Of a DNA stretch of 64,000 nucleotides, positions 35,121-43,171 are shown piece by piece. Under the pieces are notes generated by a model. It did not search any database. It was not told the DNA's origin and saw only the letters and a list, made by a program, of their open reading frames with translations. The position numbers and the translations under genes are program-made. Positions within the stretch are counted from its first letter, which is position 1, and each line of letters starts with the position of its first letter. Source of the DNA: Pseudoflavonifractor capillosus (GTDB lineage: Bacteria > Bacillota > Clostridia > Oscillospirales > Oscillospiraceae). The stretch covers positions 1 to 64,000 of the forward strand of contig NZ_JACJJE010000004.1 in the NCBI RefSeq assembly GCF_016899775.1, read 5' to 3'.

Positions 35121-36344
35121 ATGGCTTATAAACTGATCGAGGGCGGCGGCGTTACCACCCCCAAGGGATTCCTGGCAGGCGCCTGCTATGTGGGCGTGAA
35201 GAGCCGCAAGAGCGAGAAGCCCGACGTGGCCATTATCTACTCCGAACAGCCCGCCTCCTGCGCGGCCATGTTCACCACCAACAAGTTCTGCGCCGCTCCC
35301 GTCATCCTGGACCGGGAGATCCTGAAGAAGGGCAAGGCCCGCGCCGTGGTTATCAACAGCGGCAACGCCAACGCCGCCACCGGCGAGCAGGGCATCAAGG
35401 ACGCCAAGACCGTGGAGACCGAGGCGGAGAAGCTGCTGGGCCTGGGGGAGGACGAGGTGTTCGTGTGCTCCACCGGCGTCATCGGCCAGAAGCTCCCCGT
35501 GGAGAAGGTGCTGGAGGGCGTGCGCCGCATCGTCCCCGACATGAGCGTGGAGAAGGGCACCGACGCAGCCTGGGCCATCATGACCACCGACCTGGTGAAG
35601 AAGGAAGTGGCCTATGAGCTGGAGCTGTCCGGCGGCACCATCCGCATCGGCGCCTGCGCCAAGGGCTCCGGCATGATCCACCCCAACATGGCCACCATGC
35701 TGGCCTACATCACCACCGACGCCAAGATCGACGCCGCCGTGGTGCAGCCCATGCTGAAGGCCAGCACCGATAAGAGCTTCAACATGATGACCGTGGACGG
35801 CGACACCAGCACCAACGACTCCCTGTTCCTGCTGGCCAACGGCGCCTCCGGTGTGGCCGTGGAGACTGAGGCGGACAAGGCCGCCTTCGCCGAGATCCTG
35901 GACATGATCTGCATGGATATGGCCCGCCGCATCGCCTCCGACGGCGAGGGCGCCACCCATCTGATGATCGTGGAGGCCTATGGCCTGCCCACCGAGAAGG
36001 ACGCCAAGCTGGTGGCCCGGTCCATCGCCGGCTCCACCCTGTTCAAGGCCGCCCTGTTCGGCAAGGACGCCAACTGGGGCCGCATCATGGCCGCCGCCGG
36101 CTACTCCGGGGCGGACGTGGACCCCACCAAGGCCGACTGCATCCTGAAGAGCGCCGCCGGCGAGGTGGTGGTCATGGAGAACGGCTTCGGCACCGACTTC
36201 AGCGAGGAGCTGGCCAAGAAGGTGCTCACCGAGCACGACATCACCGTCATCGTGAACTTCCACAGCGGCGACGGACAGGCCACCGCCTTCGGCTGCGACC
36301 TGACCTATGACTATGTGAAGATCAACGGCGACTACCGGTCTTAA
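35121..36344 (+). CDS. argJ: Bifunctional glutamate N-acetyltransferase / ornithine acetyltransferase
   Basis: This 407-residue Ntn-hydrolase-like enzyme is made as a precursor that cleaves itself at the Ala/Met-Thr-type site; the conserved context KGSGMIHPNMATML is visible at about residues 183-196. It transfers acetyl from N-acetylornithine to glutamate, giving a cyclic acetyl pathway. Early motifs AAMFTTNKFCAAPV and VINSGNANAATGEQG are typical. It follows argC by 36 bases. Confidence 0.95.
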   Translation: MAYKLIEGGGVTTPKGFLAGACYVGVKSRKSEKPDVAIIYSEQPASCAAMFTTNKFCAAPVILDREILKKGKARAVVINSGNANAATGEQGIKDAKTVETEAEKLLGLGEDEVFVCSTGVIGQKLPVEKVLEGVRRIVPDMSVEKGTDAAWAIMTTDLVKKEVAYELELSGGTIRIGACAKGSGMIHPNMATMLAYITTDAKIDAAVVQPMLKASTDKSFNMMTVDGDTSTNDSLFLLANGASGVAVETEADKAAFAEILDMICMDMARRIASDGEGATHLMIVEAYGLPTEKDAKLVARSIAGSTLFKAALFGKDANWGRIMAAAGYSGADVDPTKADCILKSAAGEVVVMENGFGTDFSEELAKKVLTEHDITVIVNFHSGDGQATAFGCDLTYDYVKINGDYRS

Positions 36345-36359
36345 GAAGGAGGGCGTGCT

Positions 36360-37238
36360 GTGAACGACGTAGCGAGCAAGGTTGCCACCTTAATGGAGGC
36401 CATGCCCTATCTGAAGAAGTATGCCGGCAAAGTCATCGTCATCAAGTACGGCGGAAACGCCATGATCAATGAGGAGCTGAAGGCCGCCGTCCTCCAGGAC
36501 GTGGTGATGCTCAAGCTCCTGGGCATGAAGCCCGTCCTCAGCCACGGGGGCGGCCCCGGCATCAACAAGATGCTGGAGCAGCTGAACATCCCCGTGCAGT
36601 TCATCAACGGCCTGCGCTACACCTCCGCGGACATCATCCATGTGGTGGAGGCGGTGCTCATCGGCCAGGTGAACAGCGAGCTGGTGGGCCGGATCAACGC
36701 CATCGGCGGCGAGGCCGTGGGCCTGTCCGGCATCAGCGCCAACATCTATAAGTGCGTCCAGCGCAGCGAGGAGCTGGGCTTCGTGGGCGACATCGTGGAG
36801 GTCAACGCCGCCCCGGTGCAGGCCCTGCTGGACGCGGGCTACATCCCCGTGGTGGCCCCCGTGGGCACCGACGGAAAGGGACAGAGCTTCAACATCAACG
36901 GCGACACCGCCGCCGGCAAGCTGGCCAGCGCCCTGGGCGCCGAGAAGCTCATGCTCCTCACCGACATCGAGGGGCTGTGCAACGACATCAAGCTCCGGGA
37001 TGTAATCAGCTATCTGAACATCGCCGACGTGCAGGGCCTGAAGGATCAGGGCACCATCGCCGGCGGCATGATCCCCAAGGTGGACTGCTGTGTCCAGGCC
37101 ATTGAGGAGGGCGTCACCAACGTCCACATCATTGACGGAAGAAAACCCCACAGCATCCTGTACGAGGCCTTCACCGACGAGGGCATCGGCACCACCGTGG
37201 GCAAGGATGCGCCCAGCGTGGGCATCAAGTGGAAATAA
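36360..37238 (+). CDS. argB: Acetylglutamate kinase
   Basis: This 292-residue amino-acid kinase phosphorylates N-acetylglutamate. The glycine loops VIVIKYGGNAMI and VLSHGGGPGINKML and the later INGDTAAGKLASALGAEKLMLLTDIEG segment are diagnostic. It starts at a GTG after AAGGAGGGCG, 15 bases behind argJ. In this family an N-terminal helix of this length is associated with hexameric, arginine-inhibited enzymes; whether that holds here is untested. Confidence 0.95.
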   Translation: MNDVASKVATLMEAMPYLKKYAGKVIVIKYGGNAMINEELKAAVLQDVVMLKLLGMKPVLSHGGGPGINKMLEQLNIPVQFINGLRYTSADIIHVVEAVLIGQVNSELVGRINAIGGEAVGLSGISANIYKCVQRSEELGFVGDIVEVNAAPVQALLDAGYIPVVAPVGTDGKGQSFNINGDTAAGKLASALGAEKLMLLTDIEGLCNDIKLRDVISYLNIADVQGLKDQGTIAGGMIPKVDCCVQAIEEGVTNVHIIDGRKPHSILYEAFTDEGIGTTVGKDAPSVGIKWK

Positions 37239-37262
37239 TCCCCCAGCGCCATTGGGAGAGGT

Positions 37263-37287
37263 CCCGGGGCGGGGCTCCCGCCCCGGG
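37263..37287 (+). other. Intercistronic GC hairpin between argB and argD
   Basis: CCCGGGGCGGG / CCCGCCCCGGG is a perfect 11-bp stem with loop GCT and no U run. It is more likely a message-stabilising or translation-spacing element than a terminator. Confidence 0.6.
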
Positions 37288-37328
37288 CAGGAATAGACGT
37301 ATCATGATTATAAAGGAGGACGATTCCC

Positions 37329-38552
<1,224 letters not shown>

Positions 38553-38610
38553 GATCGCATCCCGCATTGTCCATCTGACGATTTTTGATGCCGGGTGAGA
38601 TCCTGGGCCT

Positions 38611-38683
38611 CGGGGCGCGCCCCAAAGCGCGCCCCGGGGCGTATCTCAGCGGTCCGGGGGTCCGGACCGTTGAGATACGCCCC
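38611..38683. other. Two adjoining strong hairpins after argD
   Basis: CGGGGCGCGC / GCGCGCCCCG (38611-38636) is followed at once by a 21-bp stem (38636-38656 with 38663-38683, one G-U) whose arms share CGTATCTCA / TGAGATACG. No U run follows. It lies in the 309-bp gap before the antiporter gene and could be a Rho-type or leaky terminator. Confidence 0.6.
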
Positions 38684-38787
38684 GAGGGCCCGGACTTGCA
38701 CCAGCTGTGTGGGTTGTAAAACAGGAGGAGAGGAGGTATCAAACAGGGGATAGCCCAAATCCAGGAGTTCCAACGCTGAATCAAAAA

Positions 38788-38834
38788 ATGCAGAAATGCA
38801 AAGCCAATGCAAAGTCATGCAAAGCTATGCAAAG
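38788..38834 (+). repeat. Helically phased ATGCAAAG direct repeats
   Basis: Four exact copies of ATGCAAAG start at 38796, 38807, 38817 and 38827 (steps of 11, 10 and 10 bp), with a partial ATGCAG at 38788. The array ends 27 bp before the antiporter start codon. Confidence 0.85.
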
Positions 38835-38861
38835 TATTGAAAGAAAGGTTGGTAATGATCC

Positions 38862-40349
38862 ATGAGTGAGGCAAAGAAATCCAGAGAGCCCCGAATGCCA
38901 AAGGTATGGGAGGCCCTGATCACCCTGGTGGCACTGGTCGCCATTCTGGCGGTTGGTATTGTCATCTACGGTGCTGACGTACATGTGCCCATGTTTGTGG
39001 GCGTGTGTGTGGCCGCCATTATGGCCCTGTATCTGGGCCACAAGTGGGAAGACATTGAGAAGATGATGATGGACGGCATTTACAAGGCCCTCCAGTCCAT
39101 CTGTATCCTGATCATCGTCGGTATCCTGATCGGCGTGTGGGTCAACGCGGGCGTGGTGCCCACCATGATCTACTACGGCCTGCAGCTGATGCATCCCACC
39201 ATCTTCTTCATCGCCACCCTGCTGATCTGCTCCATCACCTCCCTGGCCACCGGTACCTCCTGGGGTACCATGGGCACCATGGGCGTGGCCCTGATGGGCA
39301 TCGGCTTTGGCCTGGGCATGAACCCCGGCATGACCGCCGGCGCGATCCTCTCTGGCGCCTACTTCGGCGACAAGATGTCCCCCCTGTCTGACACCACCAA
39401 CCTGGCTCCCGCCATGGCTGGTACCGATGTAATGAGCCACGTGAAGGCCATGATGCTGCCCACGGCCATTACCTATGTCATTTGTATTATCTTCTTCGGT
39501 GTGCTGGGCGTCACCCAGTACCACGGCGGCGACGCGGATATGAGCCGTGTGACCGAGTTCGCCAACGCCCTGAACATTGCCCACGGCGGCGTGTTCCACA
39601 TCAATCCCATCCTGCTGCTGCCCCCCGTGATCGTCATTGTGGCGGTGGCCATGAAGATGCCCGCCATCCCCGGCATCACCCTGGGCATCTTTGCCGGCGC
39701 CATTGTGGGCCTGATTTTCCAGCCCGGCAACTGCGACCCCGGTACCCTGTTCTCCTTCGGCATGAACGGCTTCTCCTTCTCCGACGACATGCACGCTCTG
39801 CTCCAGAGCTCTCTGAGCGCCGAGACCTATGAGACCATGACCACCCTGCTGGAGAGCGGCGGTATCCTGGGCATGATGAACTCCGTGGCCATGACCATCA
39901 TCGCCATGATGTTCGGCGGCATTATGGAGGGCACCCACCAGCTGGAGGTCGTGGTCAACCAGCTCAAGAAGCTGGCCAAGGGCCCCGCTGCCCTGGTCAC
40001 CCTCACCGAGATCACCTGCGTGCTGTCCAACATGACCATGCCCGAGCAGTACATCTCCATCGTGGTTCCCGGCCGTATGTACGCCGAGGAGTACCGCAAG
40101 ATGGGCCTGCACCCCTCCGTCCTGTCCTCTGCTCTTGAGGGCGCCGGCACCGTCACCTCCGCTCTGGTTCCCTGGAACACCTGCGGCGTGTACATCAGAG
40201 ACACCCTGAGCATCACCGTTCCTGAGTACGCTCCCTTCGCCATGTTCAACTGGCTGATGCCCGTGATCAACGCCGCCTGTGCCTGGTTCGGCTGGACCCT
40301 GAAGGACATGGACAACAAGCCCTATAAGAAGCGCAAGGCTGCTGTCTGA
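38862..40349 (+). CDS. NhaC-family Na+/H+ or amino-acid antiporter
   Basis: This is a 495-residue, roughly 12-helix transporter of the NhaC/ion-transporter superfamily. SLATGTSWGTMGTMG and FGDKMSPLSDTTNLAPAMAG are the family signature loops. The neighbouring gene 27 bases downstream encodes an alanine/ornithine-racemase-like enzyme, and the pair follows the arginine genes. That raises the possibility of amino-acid (for example ornithine or arginine) antiport instead of simple Na+/H+ exchange; substrate is inference. Confidence 0.88.
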   Translation: MSEAKKSREPRMPKVWEALITLVALVAILAVGIVIYGADVHVPMFVGVCVAAIMALYLGHKWEDIEKMMMDGIYKALQSICILIIVGILIGVWVNAGVVPTMIYYGLQLMHPTIFFIATLLICSITSLATGTSWGTMGTMGVALMGIGFGLGMNPGMTAGAILSGAYFGDKMSPLSDTTNLAPAMAGTDVMSHVKAMMLPTAITYVICIIFFGVLGVTQYHGGDADMSRVTEFANALNIAHGGVFHINPILLLPPVIVIVAVAMKMPAIPGITLGIFAGAIVGLIFQPGNCDPGTLFSFGMNGFSFSDDMHALLQSSLSAETYETMTTLLESGGILGMMNSVAMTIIAMMFGGIMEGTHQLEVVVNQLKKLAKGPAALVTLTEITCVLSNMTMPEQYISIVVPGRMYAEEYRKMGLHPSVLSSALEGAGTVTSALVPWNTCGVYIRDTLSITVPEYAPFAMFNWLMPVINAACAWFGWTLKDMDNKPYKKRKAAV

Positions 40350-40376
40350 TCCAGAGGAAACACAGAATCGAATGTT

Positions 40377-41480
40377 ATGAGAGAGAGACAAGAACAGTAT
40401 CCACAGCTGGAAGTCGATCTCGGAAAGTTACAGGAAAACCTGGCAGCGCTCCGTGAGCGCTGCCAGGTTTCTGGTATCAAGCTCTCCGGGATCGTAAAGG
40501 GCTTCTGCGCCCTGCCGGAGGCGGCAAAGGTCTATGACCGGGCGGGGCTGGACAGCATCGGCTCCTCCCGCCTGGAGCAGCTGCGCACCCTGCGGCAGGC
40601 GGGCATCCGTACGCCGCTGATGATGATCCGCATCCCCATGCTCTCCGAGGTGGACGAGCTGGTGAAGTGGGCGGATATCAGCCTGCAAAGTGAGATCTCG
40701 GTGCTCCGGGCCACCAACGAGGCCGCCGCTCGGGCGGGGGTGCGCCACAAGGTGATCCTTATGGTGGACCTGGGGGATCTGCGGGAGGGCTTCTGGGACC
40801 GGGAGGAGCTCATCTCCGCCGCCCTGGAGGTGGAGCAGAAGCTGGAGAACCTGGACCTGCTGGGGGTGGGCACCAACCTGGGCTGCTACGGCTCCGTCCA
40901 GGCCACCCCCGAGAAGATGGAGGAGCTCATCGCCGCCGCCGAGGCGGTGGAGGCGGCCATCGGCCGCCGGCTGGAGGTCATCTCCGGTGGGGCCTCCTCC
41001 TCGGTGCACATGGTGCTGGACGGCACCATGCCCAGCCGCATCAACCACCTGCGGGTGGGGGAGCTGCTCCTGCTGGGCCGGGTGTGGGGCTGCGACATGC
41101 CGGAGCTCCACAAGGACGTGTTCACCCTCCGGGCCGAGGTGATCGAGGTCAAAATAAAACCCTCCCACCCGGTGGGCGAGCTGTCGGTGGACGCCTTCGG
41201 GCGGACCCGCACCTATGTGGACCGGGGCCACCGCCGCCGGGCTCTCCTGGCCATGGGCCGGGTGGACTACGGGGAGTGTGAGGACCTGGTCTCCCGGGAG
41301 CCGGGACTCATCATGCTGGGGGCCTCCTCCGACCACACCCTGGTGGATGTGCAGAACACGGTCCGGGATATTCAGGTGGGCGATATTTTGGAGTTTGACT
41401 TGTGCTACGCCACGATGGTATACTTGACCCACAGCGAGAGCGTCCACCTGGTCTTCCGAGAGGAGACAACATCTGAATAA
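40377..41480 (+). CDS. Alanine/ornithine racemase family PLP enzyme
   Basis: This 367-residue fold-type III PLP enzyme has only the alanine-racemase N-terminal barrel plus a short C-terminal part. YPQLEVDLGKLQENLAALRE starts the barrel. The PLP lysine is in LSGIVKGFCALPEAAKVY, and ISGGASSSVHMVLDG is the phosphate-binding loop. This matches clostridial ornithine racemase (Orr) and YhfX-like relatives more than Alr. It is probably co-transcribed with the antiporter and followed by a terminator. Confidence 0.85.
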   Translation: MRERQEQYPQLEVDLGKLQENLAALRERCQVSGIKLSGIVKGFCALPEAAKVYDRAGLDSIGSSRLEQLRTLRQAGIRTPLMMIRIPMLSEVDELVKWADISLQSEISVLRATNEAAARAGVRHKVILMVDLGDLREGFWDREELISAALEVEQKLENLDLLGVGTNLGCYGSVQATPEKMEELIAAAEAVEAAIGRRLEVISGGASSSVHMVLDGTMPSRINHLRVGELLLLGRVWGCDMPELHKDVFTLRAEVIEVKIKPSHPVGELSVDAFGRTRTYVDRGHRRRALLAMGRVDYGECEDLVSREPGLIMLGASSDHTLVDVQNTVRDIQVGDILEFDLCYATMVYLTHSESVHLVFREETTSE

Positions 41481-41487
41481 GCTCTGT

Positions 41488-41517
41488 GGACGGCGCCTGG
41501 CGGCGCCGTCCGTTTTT
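41488..41517 (+). terminator. Rho-independent terminator after the racemase gene
   Basis: GGACGGCGCC / GGCGCCGTCC with a 4-base loop is followed by GTTTTT. Confidence 0.9.
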
Positions 41518-41537
41518 GATTTTGGGAGGGAACTGCT

Positions 41538-42041
41538 ATGCACAACGAACTGACCCGACAGGATCTGAAAATGATGCGGGAGGAGCTGGACTACCGGCGG
41601 ATCACCCTGCGTCCCAAGCTGCTGGAGGCGGTGAAGGAGGCCAGGGCCTTCGGGGACCTGAGCGAGAACTTCGAGTACAAGGCCGCCAAGCAGGAGAAGA
41701 ACCGGAACGAGAGCCGCATCCGCTTTCTGGAGAACATGATCAAAACCGCCAAGGTGTTTGACGACACCTCCGGGGCGGACCAGGTGGGCCTGTACGACAA
41801 GGTCACCGTGTACATGGAGGACGACGACGAGACCGAGGTGTACCAGATCGTCACCACCATGCGCCAGGATGTGCTCAAGGGGCTCATCAGCAAGGAGTCC
41901 CCGGTGGGACGCTCCCTGCTGGGAAAGCGGGTGGGGGACCGGGTTCACATCCAGGTGAACGAGAACTACGGCTATGACGCGGTGATCCGCTCCATTGAAA
42001 AGGGGGAGGACACCGGGGAGATTCCTCTGAACCGGTACTAA
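41538..42041 (+). CDS. greA: Transcription elongation factor GreA/GreB family
   Basis: This 167-residue protein has the GreA N-terminal coiled coil (about residues 1-80) with the acidic tip in AFGDLSENFEYKAAKQEKNR and the C-terminal FKBP-like domain (VGLYDKVTVYMEDDDETEVY, SPVGRSLLGKRVGD). It stimulates transcript cleavage by stalled RNA polymerase. It starts at an ATG after GGGAGGG. The N-terminus is somewhat divergent from canonical GreA, so it may be a second paralogue. Confidence 0.9.
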   Translation: MHNELTRQDLKMMREELDYRRITLRPKLLEAVKEARAFGDLSENFEYKAAKQEKNRNESRIRFLENMIKTAKVFDDTSGADQVGLYDKVTVYMEDDDETEVYQIVTTMRQDVLKGLISKESPVGRSLLGKRVGDRVHIQVNENYGYDAVIRSIEKGEDTGEIPLNRY

Positions 42042-42064
42042 GACAGGGCCGCACGCGCTTCCCC

Positions 42065-42117
42065 AGCCTTCCCCCTGGGGGGAAGGTGGCTGGCCGAAGG
42101 CCAGACGGATGAGGGGC
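42065..42117 (+). repeat. Two-hairpin dispersed repeat, copy 5
   Basis: AGCCTTCCCC-CTG-GGGGGAAGG forms the first stem, then CTGGCC-GAA-GGCCAG, then CGGATGAGGGGC. A separate GTAGGGCGGGGG-CTTG-CCCCCGCC hairpin follows at 42151-42177. Confidence 0.88.
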
Positions 42118-42224
42118 GGCCGAAGGAGCAAATATGGTTAGAAGGATGCCGTAGGGCGGGGGCTTGCCCCCGCCGCCTTCTAGTTTTCTGTTTGCTCTGG
42201 GGACGCAAGGATTCGGTGCACCGC

Positions 42225-42992
42225 TTACCAGTTTTGTGCCAAGAAGATCAGGAGATTTTGAAGGAAGCGGGGCGCGCCGGAGGCGGCCTGGCGGATGGCC
42301 TCTGCGATCTGGGCCGGGTCGGAGCCGGGAGCAAAGGTGAGAGCCCCCTCGGCGATCCGGCCGATGGCCAGAGGAGCGTGGGCGGAGCCGCCGATGGCGA
42401 TTTCCGAGGCGAAGGCCCCTCCACCCGCGGCGTAGACGCCGAAGGCCCCGCCTCCCATGGCGAACAGGCCCGCCGCCGCCCCGCCGATGGCCAGCAGGCC
42501 CACGGAAAAGCCGCCTACGGCGATTCCGCCAATGGCCCAACCTGCCAGGGAGAACAGCAGGCCCACAGACAGCCCGCCGATGCTCACCAGGCCCAGGGAG
42601 AAGCCGCCGATGGTGAAGATGCCCACTGCGTAGTTCCCGATGGCCAGAACGCCTTTGGCGACGCCGGTGCCCCGGTCCCCCAGCCGGATGTGGACCAGGG
42701 GCAGGCCGAACAGGGTGCGCTGGCTCTTGTACTCATAGCGCCACCGCTGGTAGTAGTTGTTGACGATGGTGGTCTGGGCCGCCGGGGCGGGGGGCTCCTC
42801 CCCGGTGACCAGGTAGTCCAGGGTGACATTGAAATAGCGGGCCAGGGCGGCCAGGTTGTCCATGTCGGGGCGGGAGGTGCCCGCCTCCCACTTCTGGACC
42901 GCCTGCCGGGTGACCCCCAGCAGGTCGGCCAGACCCTCCTGGCTCAGCCCCGCCTTTTTGCGCAGGTCATAGAGACGCTGTTGAAATTCCAT
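42225..42992 (-). CDS. HTH regulator with glycine-rich ten-residue repeat domain
   Basis: This is a 255-residue protein. Residues 1-65 are an XRE-type HTH (LRKKAGLSQEGLADLLGVTR, QAVQKWEAGTSRPDMDNLAA). After a linker (NNYYQRWRYEYKSQRT), residues about 105-215 form tandem repeats of about ten residues with the pattern xxxG[hydrophobic]3IGG (for example YAVGIFTIGG, FSLGLVSIGG, FSVGLLAIGG). These could make a membrane-embedded bundle or a beta-solenoid. The start follows GGAGGTCAC and the promoter carries a matching palindrome, suggesting autoregulation. Confidence 0.85.
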   Translation of the reverse strand: MEFQQRLYDLRKKAGLSQEGLADLLGVTRQAVQKWEAGTSRPDMDNLAALARYFNVTLDYLVTGEEPPAPAAQTTIVNNYYQRWRYEYKSQRTLFGLPLVHIRLGDRGTGVAKGVLAIGNYAVGIFTIGGFSLGLVSIGGLSVGLLFSLAGWAIGGIAVGGFSVGLLAIGGAAAGLFAMGGGAFGVYAAGGGAFASEIAIGGSAHAPLAIGRIAEGALTFAPGSDPAQIAEAIRQAASGAPRFLQNLLIFLAQNW

Positions 42993-43013
42993 GGGTGTGA
43001 CCTCCAAAACAAG

Positions 43014-43073
43014 TGGTTGCAAAGGACCTTTGACGCTGTTCAGGATAGCAAAGAGTTGGCGTTTTTGCAACCA
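43014..43073 (-). promoter_or_regulatory. Promoter and operator of the HTH-repeat gene
   Basis: On the minus strand TTGCAA (43070-43065) and TATCCT (43047-43042) are 17 bp apart. The perfect inverted repeat TGGTTGCAAA (43014-43023) / TTTGCAACCA (43064-43073) flanks the promoter, one arm overlapping the -35 box. Confidence 0.65.
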
Positions 43074-43122
43074 AAAGTGGGATACAATTTGACAACCGGC
43101 GGTTGCAGCGGCCGTTTTTCCA

Positions 43123-43157
43123 CAAAAAATGGACGGAAGATGATCTTCCGTCCATTT
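43123..43157 (-). terminator. Terminator of the P-type ATPase gene
   Basis: A 15-bp palindrome (AAATGGACGGAAGAT / ATCTTCCGTCCATTT, one-base centre), read on the minus strand, ends in a T run. Confidence 0.9.
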
Positions 43158-43171
43158 CTGCTGTGTGGAGA

